64,000 nt of DNA, taken from positions 66,569,501 through 66,633,500 of the forward strand of contig CM060834.1 in the NCBI GenBank assembly GCA_030762175.1, read 5' to 3'. Position 1 is the first letter of the stretch. The number at the start of each line of letters is the position of its first letter. A program made the position numbers and the translations under genes. Origin of the DNA: Metallyticus violacea. Taxonomy: Eukaryota; Arthropoda; Insecta; Mantodea; Metallyticidae. The notes beneath the pieces are model-generated. The model was given only the letters and a program-made list of their open reading frames with translations. It had not been told where the DNA came from and did no database searches. Below, piece by piece: positions 23,321 to 34,742 of the stretch.

Positions 23321-24754
23321 TTGATAGCCTTAGACAAGCATATTATGCGCAAAGAATCTCGAAAAGAAAAAAAATTTTTTTCGAAGTTTGGAAACTTCGT
23401 TAGAATCACTTTTTTTCCGTTCTTATTTGAGATAACTGGTTCTCTTTCATTATACTGGTTTGATAGCCTCAGAAAAGCATATTATGCGCAAAGAATCTCG
23501 AAAAGAAAAAAATTTTTTTTCGAAGATTGGAAACCTCGTTAGAATCACTTTTTTTCCGTTCTTATTTGAGATAACTGGTTCTCTTTCATTATACTAGTTT
23601 GATAGCCTCAGACAAGCATATTATGCGCAAAGGATCTCGATAAGAAAAAAATTTTTTTTCGAAGTTTGGAATCTTCCTTAGAATCACTTTTTTTCCGTTC
23701 TTATTTGAGATAACTTGTTCTCTTTCATTATACTAGTTTGATAGCGTTAGACAAGCATATTATGCGCAAAGAATCTCGAAAAGAAAAAAATTTTTTTTCG
23801 AAGTTTGAAAACTTCGTTAGAATCACTTTTTTTCCGTTCTTATTTGAGATAACTGGTTCTCTTTCATTATACTAGTTTGATAGCCTCAGAAAAGCATATT
23901 ATGCGCAAAGAATCTCGAAAAGAAAAAAATTTTTTTTCGAAGTTTGGAAACCTCCTTAGAATCACTTTTTTTCCATTCTTATTTGAGATAACTTGTTCTC
24001 TTTCATTATACTAGTTTGATAGCCTCAGACAAGCATATTATGCGCAAAGAATCTCGAAAAGAAAAAATTTTTTTTTCGAAGTTTGGAAACTTCGTTAGAA
24101 TCACTTTTTTTCCGTTCTTATTTGAGATAACTTGTTCTCTTTCATTATACTTGTTTGATAGCCTTAGACAAGCATATTATGCGCAAATAATCTCGAAAAG
24201 AAAAAAATTTTTTTTCGAAGTTTGGAAACTTCGTTAGAATCACTTTTTTTCCGTTCTTATTTGAGATAACTTATTCTCTTTCATTATACTAGTTTGATAG
24301 CCTTAGACAAGCATATTATGCGCAAAGAATCTCGAAAAAAAAAAAAAATTTTTTTCGAAGTTTGGAAACTTCGTTAGAATCACTTTTTTTCCGTTCTTAT
24401 TTAAGATAACTTGTTCTCTTTCATTATACTAGTTTGATAGCCTGAGACAAGCATATTATGCGCAAAGAATCTCGAAAAGAAAAAAATTTTTTTTCGAAGT
24501 TTGGAAACTTCGTTAAAATCACTTTTTTTCCGTTCTTATTTGAGATAACTGGTTCTCTTTCATTATACTAGTTTGATAGCCTCAGACAAGCATATTATGC
24601 GCAAAGAATCTCGAAAAGAAAAAAATTTTTTTTCGAAGTTTGGAAACTTCGTTAGAATCACTTTTTTTCCGTTCTTATTTGAGATAACTTGTTCTCTTTC
24701 ATTATACTAATTTGATAGCCTCAGACAAGCATATTATGAGCAAAGAATCTCGAA

Positions 24755-25450
24755 AAGAAAAAAAATTTTTTTCGAAGTTTGGAAACTTCGTTAGAATCAC
24801 TTTTTTTCCGTTCTTATTTAAGATTACTGGTTCTCTTTCATTATACTAGTTTGATAGCCTCAGACAAGCATATTATGCGCAAAGAATCTCAAAAAGAAAA
24901 AAATTTTTTTTCGAAGTTTGGAAACTTCCTTAGAATCACTTTTTTTCCATTCTTATTTGAGATTACTGTTTCTCTTTCATTATACTAGTTTGATAGCCTC
25001 AGAAAAGCATATTATGCGCAAAGAATCTCGAAAAGAAAAAAATTTTTTTTCCAAGTTAGGAAACTTCCTTAGAATCACTTTTTTTCCATTCTTATTTGAG
25101 ATAACTTGTTCTCTTTCATTATACTTGTTTGATAGCCTGAGACAAGCATATTATGCGCAAAGAATCTCGAAAAGAAAAAAATTTTTTTTCGAAGTTTGGA
25201 AACTTCGTTAGAATCACTTTTTTTCCGTTCTTATTTGAGATAACTTGTTCTCTTTCATTATACTAGTTTGATAGCCTCAGACAAGCATATTATGCGCAAA
25301 GAATCTCGAAAAGAAAAAAATTTTTTTTCGAAGTTTGGAAACTTCGTTAGAATCACTTTTTTTCCGTTCTTATTTGAGATAACTTGTTCTCTTTCATTAT
25401 ACTAGTTTGATAGCCTTAGACAAGCATATTATGCGCAAAGAATCTCGAAA
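24755..25450 (+). repeat. 5-monomer tandem duplication, left copy
   Basis: A 696-bp unit repeated at once. Shared variants include GAGATTACTGTTTC (about 24960 and 25656), a CCAAGTTAGG core (about 25051 and 25747), GCCTGAGAC (about 25133 and 25829) and the rare AAAAGGAAAAAAA (about 25449 and 26145). Private to this copy is CTCAAAAAG near 24887, a CpG-to-CpA change. Confidence 0.88.
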
Positions 25451-26146
25451 AGGAAAAAAATTTTTTTCGAAGTTTGGAAACTTCGTTAGAATCACTTTTT
25501 TTCCGTTCTTATTTAAGATTACTGGTTCTCTTTCATTATACTAGTTTGATAGCCTCAGACAAGCATATTATGCGCAAAGAATCTCGAAAAGAAAAAAAAT
25601 TTTTTTTCGAAGTTTGGAAACTTCCTTAGAATCACTTTTTTTCCATTCTTATTTGAGATTACTGTTTCTCTTTCATTATACTAGTTTGATAGCCTCAGAA
25701 AAGCATATTATGCGCAAAGAATCTCGAAAAGAAAAAAATTTTTTTTCCAAGTTAGGAAACTTCCTTAGAATCACTTTTTTTCCATTCTTATTTGAGATAA
25801 CTTGTTCTCTTTCATTATACTTGTTTGATAGCCTGAGACAAGCATATTATGCGCAAAGAATCTCGAAAAGAAAAAAATTTTTTTTCGAAGTTTGGAAACT
25901 TCTTTAGAATCACTTTTTTTCCGTTCTTATTTGAGATAACTTGTTCTCTTTCATTATACTAGTTTGATAGCCTCAGACAAGCATATTATGCGCAAAGAAT
26001 CTCGAAAAGAAAAAAATTTTTTTTCGAAGTTTGGAAACTTCGTTAGAATCACTTTTTTTCCGTTCTTATTTGAGATAACTTGTTCTCTTTCATTATACTA
26101 GTTTGATAGCCTTAGACAAGCATATTATGCGCAAAGAATCTCGAAA
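25451..26146 (+). repeat. 5-monomer tandem duplication, right copy
   Basis: Second 696-bp unit, differing from the left copy by an A8T8 block near 25592 and by CTTCTTTAG near 25901. Other relatives of this segment (about 31.6, 37.7, 45.2 and 54.8 kb) carry the GTTACTG-type monomer and the CCAAGTTAGG-type monomer only once. The duplication is therefore private to this locus. Confidence 0.88.
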
Positions 26147-26934
26147 AGGAAAAAAATTTTTTTCGAAGTTTGGAAACTTCGTTAGAATCAATTTTTTTCC
26201 GTTCTTATTTGAGATAACTGGTTCTCATTCATTATACTAGTTTGATAGCCTCAGAAAAGCATATTATGCGCAAAGAATCTCGAAAAGAAAAAAAAATTTT
26301 TTCGAAGATTGGAAACCTCGTTAGAATCACTTTTTTTCCGTTCTTATTTGAGATAACTGGTTCTCTTTCATTATACTAGTTTGATAGCCTCAGACAAGCA
26401 TATTATGCGCAAAGAATCTCGAAAAGAAAAAAAAAATTTTTCGAAGTTTGGAAACTTCCTTAGAATCACTTTTTTTCCATTCTTATTTGAGATAACTTGT
26501 TCTCTTTCATTATACTAGTTTGATAGCCTTAGACAAGCATATTATGCGCAAAGAATCTCGAAAAGAAAAAAATTTTTTTTCGAAGTTTGGAAACTTCGTT
26601 AGAATCACTTTTTTCCGTTCTTATTTAAGATAATTTGTTCTCTTTCATTATACTAGTTTGATAGCCTTAGACAAGCATATTATGCGCAAAGAATCTCGAA
26701 AAGAAAAAAATTTTTTTTCGAAGTTTGGAAACTTCGTTAGAATCACTTTTTTTCCGTTCTTATTTGAGATAACTGGTTCTCTTTCATTATACTAGTTTGA
26801 GAGCCTCAGAAAAGCATATTATGCGCAAAGAATCTCGAAAAGAAAAAAATTTTTTTTCGAAGTTTGGAAACTTCCTTAGAATCACTTTTTATCCATTCTT
26901 ATTTGAGATAACTTGTTCTCTTTCATTATACTAG

Positions 26935-28940
26935 TTTGATAGCCTTAGACAAGCATATAATGCGCAAAGAATCTCGAAAAGAAAAAAATTTTTTTTCGAA
27001 CTTTGGAAACTTCGTTAGAATCACTTTTTTTCCGTTCTTATTAAAGATAACTTGTTCTCTTTCATTATACTAGTTTGATAGCCTTAGACAAGCATATTAT
27101 TCGCAAAGAATCTCGAAAAGAAAAAAATTTTTTTTCCAAGTTTGGAAACTTCGTTAGAATCACTTTTTTTCCTTTCTTATTTGAGATAACTGGTTCTCTT
27201 TCATTATACTAGTTTGATAGCCTCAGACAAGCATATTATGCGCAAAGAATCTCGAAAAGAAAAAAATTTTTTTTCGAAGTTTGGAAACTTCGTTAGAATC
27301 ACTGTTTTTCCGTTCTTATTTGAGATAACTTGTTCTCTTTCATTATACTAGTTTGATAGCCTTAGACAAGCATATTATGCGCAAAGAATGTCGAAAAGAA
27401 AAAATTTTTTTTTCGAAGTTTGGAAACTTCGTTAGAATCACTTTTTTTCCGTTCTTATTTGAGATAACTGGTTCTCTTTCATTATACTAGTTTGATAGCC
27501 TCAGAAAAGCATATTATGCGCAAAGAATCTCGAAAAGAAAAAAATTTTTTTTCGAAGATTGGAAACCTCGTTAGAATCACTTTTTTTCCGTTCTTATTTG
27601 AGATAACTGGTTCTCTTTCATTATACTAGTTTGATAGCCTCAGACAAGCATATTATGCGCAAAGAATCTCGAAAAGAAAAAAAATTTTTTTCGAAGTTTG
27701 GAAACTTCCTTAGAATCACTTTTTTTCCATTCTTATTTGAGATAACTTGTTCTCTTTCATTATACTAGTTTGATAGCCTTAGAGAAGCATATTATGCGCA
27801 AAGAATCTCGAAAAGAAAAAAATTTTTTTTCGAAGTTTGGAAACTTCGTTAGAATCACTTTTTTTACGTTCTTATTTAAGATAACTTGTTCTCTTTCATT
27901 ATACTAGTTTGATAGCCTTAGACAAGCATATTATGCGCAAAGAATCTCGAAAAGAAAAAAATTTTTTTTCGAAGTTTGGAAACTTCATTAGAAAATTTTT
28001 TTTCCATTCTAATTTGAGATAACTGGTTCTCTTTCATTATACTAGTTTGATAGCCTCAGACAAGCATATTATGCGCAAGGAATCTCGAAAAGAAAAAAAT
28101 TTTTTTTCGAAGTTTGGAAACTTCGTTAGAATCACTTTTTTTCCGTTCTTATTTGAGATAACTGGTTCTCTTTCATTATACTAGTTTGAGAGCCTCAGAA
28201 AAGCATATTATGCGCAAAGAATCTCGAAAAGAAAAAAATTTTTTTTCGAAGATTGGAAAGCTCGTTAGAATCACTTTTTTTCCGTTCTTATTTGAGATAA
28301 CTGGTTCTCTTTCATTATACTAGTTTGATAGCCTCAGACAAGCATATTATGCGCAAAGAATCTCGAAAAGAAAAAAATTTTTTTTCGAAGTTTGGAAACT
28401 TCCTTAGAATCACTTTTTTCCATTCTTATTTGAGATAACTTGTTCTCTTTCATTATACTAGTTTGATAGCCTTAGACAAGCATATTATGCGCAAAGAATC
28501 TCGAAAAGAAAAAAATTTTTTTTCGAAGTTTGGAAACTTCGTTAGAATCACTTTTTTTCCGTTCTTATTTAAGATAACTTGTTCTCTTTCATTATACTAG
28601 TTTGATAGCCTGAGACAAGCATATTATGCGCAAAGAATCTCGAAAAGAAAAAAATTTTTTTTCGAAGTTTGGAAACTTCGTTAGAATCACTTTTTTTCCG
28701 TTCTTATTTGAGATAAATGGTTCTCTTTCATTATACTAGTTTGATAGCCTCAGACAAGCATATTATGCCCAAAGAATCTCGAAAAGAAAAAAATTTTTTT
28801 TCGAAGTTTGGAAACTTCCTTAGAATCACTTTTTTTCCATTCTTATTTGAGATAACTTGTTTTCTTTCATTATACTTGTTTGATAGCCTTAGACAAGCAT
28901 ATTATGCGCAAAGAATCTCGAAAAGAAAAAAAATTGTTTT
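26935..28940 (+). repeat. Left-domain tract embedded in the right domain
   Basis: The order TATAATG with CGAACTTTGG (about 26955), TATTCGCAAAG (27098), GAATGTCG (about 27389), CTTCATTAGAAAA (about 27983), GAAAGCTCG and ATTATGCCC (28768) is that of the C and B repeats. The last three-quarters align to C2 at a constant offset of 8,059 bp (19039, 19924 and 20709). The TATAATG landmark is offset by 8,754 bp, so five monomers present in C2 are missing here. Either the C order is ancestral to both domains or this tract was moved here by unequal exchange. Confidence 0.78.
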
Positions 28941-31900
28941 CGAAGTTTGGAAACTTCGTTAGAATCACTTTTTTTCCTTTCTTATTTAAGATTACTGGTT
29001 CTCTTTCATTATACTAGTTTGATAGCCTCAGAAAAGCATATTATGCGCAAAGAATCTCTAAAAGAAAAATTTTTTTTTTCGAAGTTTGGAAACTTCGTTA
29101 GAATCACTTTTTTCCGTTCTTATTTGAGATAACTGGTTCTCTTTCATTATACTAGTTTGATAGCCTCAGAAAAGCATGGGTATGCGCAAAGAATTTCGAA
29201 AAGAAAAAAATTTTTTTTCGAAGTTTGGAAACTTCGTTAGAATCACTTTTTTTCCATTCTTATTTGAGATAACTGGTTCTCTTTCATTATACTAGTTTGA
29301 TAGCCTCAGACAAGCATATTATGCGCAAAGAATCTCGAAAAGAAAAAATTTTTTTTCGAAGTTTGGAAAGTTCCTTAGAATCACTTTTTTTCCGTTCTTA
29401 TTTAAGATTACTGGTTCTCTTTCATTATACTAGTTTGATAGCCTCAGACAAGCATATTATGCGCAAAGAATCTCGAAAAGAAAAAAAATTTTTTTCGAAG
29501 TTTGGAAACTTCGTTAGAATCACTTTTTTTCCGTTCTTATTTGATATAACTATTTCTCTTTGATTATACTAGTTTGATAGCCTTAGACAAGCATATTATG
29601 CGCAAAGAATCTCGAAAAGAAAAAAAATTTTTTTCGAAGTTTGGATACTTCGTTAGAATCACTTTTTTTCCGTTCTTATTTGAGATAACTGGTTCTCTTT
29701 CATTATACAAGTTTGATAGCCTCAGACAAGCATATTATGCGCAAAGAATCTCGAAAAGAAAAAAAATTTTTTTCGAAGTTTGGAAACTTCCTTAGAATCA
29801 CTTTTTTTCCGTTCTTATTTGAGATAACTGGTTCTCTTTCATTATACTACTTTGATAGCCTCAGAAAAGCATATTATGCGCAAAGAATCTCGAAAAGAAA
29901 AATATTTTTTTTCGAAGATTGGAAACCTCGTTAGAATCACTTTTTTTCCGTTCTTATTTGAGATAACTGGTTCTCTTTCATTATACTAGTTTGATAGCCT
30001 CAGACAAGCATATTATGCGCAAAGAATCTCGAAAAGAAAAAAATTTTTTTTCGAAGTTTGGAAACTTCCTTAGAATCACTTTTTTTCCATTCTTATTTGA
30101 GATAACTTGTTCTCTTTCATTATACTTGTTTGATAGCCTTAGACAAGCATATTATGCGCAAAGAATCTCGAAAAGAAAAAATTTTTTTTTCGAAGTTTGG
30201 AAACTTCGTTAGAATCACTTTTTTTCCGTTCTTATTTAAGATTACTGGTTCTCTTTCATTATACTAGTTTGATAGCCTCAGACAAGCATATTATACGCAA
30301 AGAATCTCGAAAAGAAAAAAATTTTTTTTCGAAGTTTTGAAAATTCGTTAGAATCACTTTCTTTCCGTTCTTATTTGAGATAACTTGTTCTCTTTCATTA
30401 TACTAGTTTGATAGCCTTAGACAAGCATATTATGCGCAAAGAATCTCGAAAAGAAAAAAAATTTTTTTCGAAGTTTGGAAACTTCGTTAGAATCACTTTT
30501 TTTCCGTTCTTATTTGAGATAACTGGTTCTCTTTCATTATACTAGTTTGATAGCCTCAGAAAAGCATATTATGCGCAAAGAATCTCGAAAAGAAAAAAAT
30601 TTTTTTTCGAAGATTGGAAACCTCGTTAGAATCACTTTTTTTCCGTTCTTATTTGAGATAACTGGTTCTCTTTCATTATACTAGTTTGATAGCTTCAGAC
30701 AAGCATATTATGCGCAAAGAATCTCGATAAGAAAAAAATTTTTTTTCGAAGTTTGGAAACTTCCTTAGAATCACTTTTTTTCCGTTCTTATTTGAGATAA
30801 CTTGTTCTCTTTCATTATACTAGAATGATAGCGTTAGACAAGCATATTATGCGCAAAGAATCTCGAAAAGAAAAAAATTTTTTTTCGAAGTTTGAAAACT
30901 TCGTTAGAATCACTTTTTTTCCGTTCTTATTTGAGATAACTGGTTCTCTTTCATTATACTAGTTTGATAGCCTCAGAAAAGCATATTATGCGCAAAGAAT
31001 CTCGAAAAGAAAAAAATTTTTTTTCGAAGTTTGGAAACCTCCTTAGAATCACTTTTTTTCCATTCTTATTTGAGATAACTTGTTCTCTTTCATTATACTA
31101 GTTTGATAGCCTCAGACAAGCATATTATGCGCAAAGAATCTCGAAAAGAAAAAAATTTTTTTTCGAAGTTTGGAAACTTCGTTAGAATCACTTTTTTTCC
31201 GTTCTTATTTGAGATAACTTGTTCTCTTTCATTATACTTGTTTGATAGCCTTAGACAAGCATATTATGCGCAAATAATCTCGAAAAGAAAAAAATTTTTT
31301 TTCGAAGTTTGGAAACTTCGTTAGAATCACTTTTTTTCCGTTCTTATTTGAGATAACTTGTTCTCTTTCATTATACTAGTTTGATAGCCTTAGACAAGCA
31401 TATTATGCTCAAAGAATCTCGAAAAAAAAAAAAAATTTTTTCGAAGTTTGTAAACTTCGTTAGAATCACTTTTTTTCCGTTCTTATTTAAGATTACTGGT
31501 TCTCTTTCATTATACTAGTTTGATAGCCTCAGACAAGCATATTATGCGCAAAGAATCTCGAAAAGAAAAAAATTTTTTTTCGAAGTTTGGAAACTTCCTT
31601 AGAATCACTTTTTTTCCATTCTTATTTGAGATTACTGTTTCTCTTTCATTATACTAGTTTGATAGCCTCAGAACAGCATATTATGCGCAAAGAATCTCGA
31701 AAAGAAAAAAATTTTTTTTCCAAGTTAGGAAACTTCCTTAGAATCACTTTTTTTCCATTCTTATTTGAGATAACTTGTTCTCTTTCATTATACTTGTTTG
31801 ATAGCCTGAGACAAGCATATTATGCGCAAAGAATCTCGAAAAGAAAAAAATTTTTTTTCGAAGTTTGGAAACTTCGTTAGAATCACTTTTTTTCCGTTCT

Positions 31901-33984
31901 TATTTGAGATAACTTGTTCTCTTTCATTATACTAGTTTGATAGCCTTAGACAAGCATATTATGCGCAAAGAATCTCGAAAAGAAAAAAATTTTTTTTCGA
32001 AGTTTGGAAACTTCGTTAGAATCAATTTTTTTCCGTTCTTATTTGAGATAACTGGTTCTCATTCATTATACTAGTTTGATAGCCTCAGAAAAGCATATTA
32101 TGCGCAAAGAATCTCGAAAAGAAAAAAATTTTTTTTCGAAGATTGGAAACCTCGTTAGAATCACTTTTTTTCCGTTCTTATTTGAGATAACTGGTTCTCT
32201 TTCATTATACTAGTTTGATAGCCTCAGACAAGCATATTATGCGCAAAGAATCTCGAAAAGAAAAAAAAATTTTTTCGAAGTTTGGAAACTTCCTTAGAAT
32301 CACTTTTTTTCCATTCTTATTTGAGATAACTTGTTCTCTTTCATTATACTAGTTTGATAGCCTTAGACAAGCATATTATGCGCAAAGAATCTCGAAAAGA
32401 AAAAAAATTTTTTTCGAAGTTTGGAAACTTCGTTAGAATCACTTTTTTCCGTTCTTATTTAAGATAATTTGTTCTCTTTCATTATACTAGTTTGATAGCC
32501 TTAGACAAGCATATTATGCGCAAAGAATCTCGAAAAGAAAAAAATTTTTTTTCGAAGTTTGGCAACTTCGTTAGAATCACTTTTTTTCCGTTCTTATTTG
32601 AGATAACTGGTTCTCTTTCATTATACTAGTTTGAGAGCCTCAGAAAAGCATATTATGCGCAAAGAATCTCGAAAAGAAAAAAATTTTTTTTCGAAGATTG
32701 GAAACCTCGTTAGAATCACTTTTTTTCCGTTCTTATTTGAGATAACTGGTTCTCTTTCATTATACTAGTTTGATAGCCTCAGACAAGCATATTATGCGCA
32801 AAGAATCTCGAAAAGAAAAAAATTTTTTTTCGAAGTTTGGAAACTTCCTTAGAATCACTTTTTATCCATTCTTATTTGAGATAACTTGTTCTCTTTCATT
32901 ATACTAGTTTGATAGCCTTAGACAAGCATATTATGCGCAAAGAATCTCGAAAAGAAAAAAATTTTTTTTCGAAGTTTGGAAACTTCGTTAGAATCACTTT
33001 TTTTCCGTTCTTATTTAAGATAACTTATTCTCTTTCATTATACTAGTTTGATAGCCTGAGACAAGCATATTATGCGCAAAGAATCTCGAAAAGAAAAAAA
33101 ATTTTTTTCGAAGTTTGGAAACTTCGTTAGAATCACTTTTTTTCCGTTCTTATTTAAGATAACTTGTTCTCTTTCATTATACTAGTTTGATAGCCTGAGA
33201 CAAGCATATTATGCGCAAAGAATCTCGAAAAGAAAAAAATTTTTTTTCGAAGTTTGGAAACTTCGTTAGAATCACTTTTTTTCCGTTCTTATTTAAGATT
33301 ACTGGTTCTCTTTCATTATACTAATTTGATAGCCTCAGAAAAGCATATTATGCGCAAAGAATCTCTAAAAGAAAAAATTTTTTTTTCGAAGTTTGGAAAC
33401 TTCGTTAGAATCACTTTTTTTCCGTTCTTATTTGAGATAACTGGTTCTCTTTCATTATACTAGTTTGATAGCCTCAGAAAAGCATATTATGCGCAAAGAA
33501 TCTCGAAAAGAAAAAAATTTTTTTTCGAAGATTGGAAACCTCGTTAGAATCACTTTTTTTCCGTTCTTATTTGAGATAACTGGTTCTCTTTCATTATACT
33601 AGTTTGATAGCCTCAGACAAGCATATTATGCGCAAAGAATCTCGAAAAGAAAAAAAATTTTTTTCGAAGTTTGGAAACTTCCTTAGAATCACTTTTTTTC
33701 CATTCTTATTTGAGATAACTTGTTCTCTTTCATTATACTAGTTTGATAGCCTTAGACAAGCATATTATGCGCAAAGAATCTCGAAAAGAAAAAAATTTTT
33801 TTTCGAAGTTTGGAAACTTCGTTAGAATCACTTTTTTCCGTTCTTATTTAAGATAACTTGTTATCTTTCATTATACTAGTTTGATAGCCTTAGACAAGCA
33901 TATTATGCGCAAAGAATCTCGAAAAGAAAAAATTTTTTTTTCGAAGTTTGGAAACTTCGTTAGAATCACTTTTTTTCCGTTCTT

Positions 33985-34264
33985 ATTTTGAGATAACTGG
34001 TTCTCTTTCATTATACTGGTTTGATAGCCTCAAACAAGCATATTATGCGCAAAGAATCTCGAAAAGAAAAAAATTTTTTTTCGAAGTTTGGAAACTTCGT
34101 TAGAATCACTTTTTTTCCGTTCTTATTTGAGATAACTGGTTCTCTTTCATTATACTAGTTTGAGAGCCTCAGAAAAGCATATTATGCGCAAAGAATCTCG
34201 AAAAGAAAAAAATTTTTTTTCGAAGATTGGAAAGCTCGTTAGAAACACTTTTTTTTCCGTTCTT
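33985..34264 (+). repeat. 2-monomer tandem duplication, left copy
   Basis: A 280-bp dimer. The combination CTTATTTTGAGATAAC (extra T), ATACTGGTTTGATAG and GCCTCAAACAAGC occurs at 34021 and again at 34301, followed both times by a GAGAGCC monomer. The relatives at 40.1, 42.8, 47.9, 59.0 and 62.2 kb have the dimer once only. Confidence 0.87.
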
Positions 34265-34500
34265 ATTTTGAGATAACTGGTTCTCTTTCATTATACTGGT
34301 TTGATAGCCTCAAACAAGCATATTATGCGCAAAGAATCTCGAAAAGAAAAAAATTTTTTTTCGAAGTTTGGAAACTTCGTTAGAATCACTTTTTTTCCGT
34401 TCTTATTTGAGATAACTGGTTCTCTTTCATTATACTAGTTTGAGAGCCTCAGAAAAGCATATTATGCGCAAAGAATCTCGAAAAGAAAAAAATTTTTTTT
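34265..34500 (+). repeat. 2-monomer tandem duplication, right copy
   Basis: Second copy of the 280-bp dimer, ending in a GAGAGCC monomer (from about 34440) that switches to a beta-type core. The join to the left copy is marked by GTTAGAAACAC with an eight-T tract near 34242. Confidence 0.83.
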
Positions 34501-34742
34501 CGAAGTTTGGAAACTTCCTTAGAATCACTTTTTTTCCATTCTTATTTGAGATAACTTGTTCTCTTTCATTATACTTGTTTGATAGCCTTAGACAAGCATA
34601 TTATGCGCAAAGAATCTCGAAAAGAAAAAAATTTTTTTTCGAAGTTTGGAAACTTCGTTAGAATCACTTTTTTTCCGTTCTTATTTAAGATTACTGGTTC
34701 TCTTTCATTATACTAGTTTGATAGCCTCAGACAAGCATATTA

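Larger units (their letters stand above)
22919..28904 (+). repeat. Composite segment D1, start of the right domain
   Basis: From about 22.98 kb the order of variants changes to one that recurs at 29991 (+7,087) and 35691 (a further +5,700). It runs: a beta monomer with ATACTTGTTTG, an AAGATTACTGG monomer, the first delta monomer (core at 23251), a gamma monomer, a CTCGATAAG monomer, a GCGTTAGAC monomer, a GGAAACCTCC monomer, and a GCGCAAATAATC monomer. The segment holds a 5-monomer duplication (24755-26146) and ends in a tract of left-domain sequence (from about 26.9 kb). Confidence 0.8.
28905..34742 (+). repeat. Higher-order copy D2 (about 42 monomers)
   Basis: Left member of a tandem pair with D3. 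The offset is 5,838 bp near its start (A8-TTGTTTTCG block at about 28930 and 34768; GGGTATGCGC at about 29178 against AGGTATGCGC at about 35015). It becomes 5,700 bp after about 29.5 kb, because D3 lacks one monomer. It becomes 6,118 bp after about 31.45 kb, because D2 lacks three monomers that D1, D3 and the 44-kb relative all have. Near 29550 a private form reads GATATAACTATTTCTCTTTG. Confidence 0.83.

Noticed and set aside
24918..25907. Open frames of about 97 codons and dozens of 61-92-codon frames, all on the + strand
   Set aside because: Because 139 = 3x46+1, each frame passes through all three satellite translations and ends at recurrent TAG or TGA words. They are phenylalanine- and lysine-rich by-products of A and T tracts, overlap one another, and vary with the local variant. 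Not protein genes.
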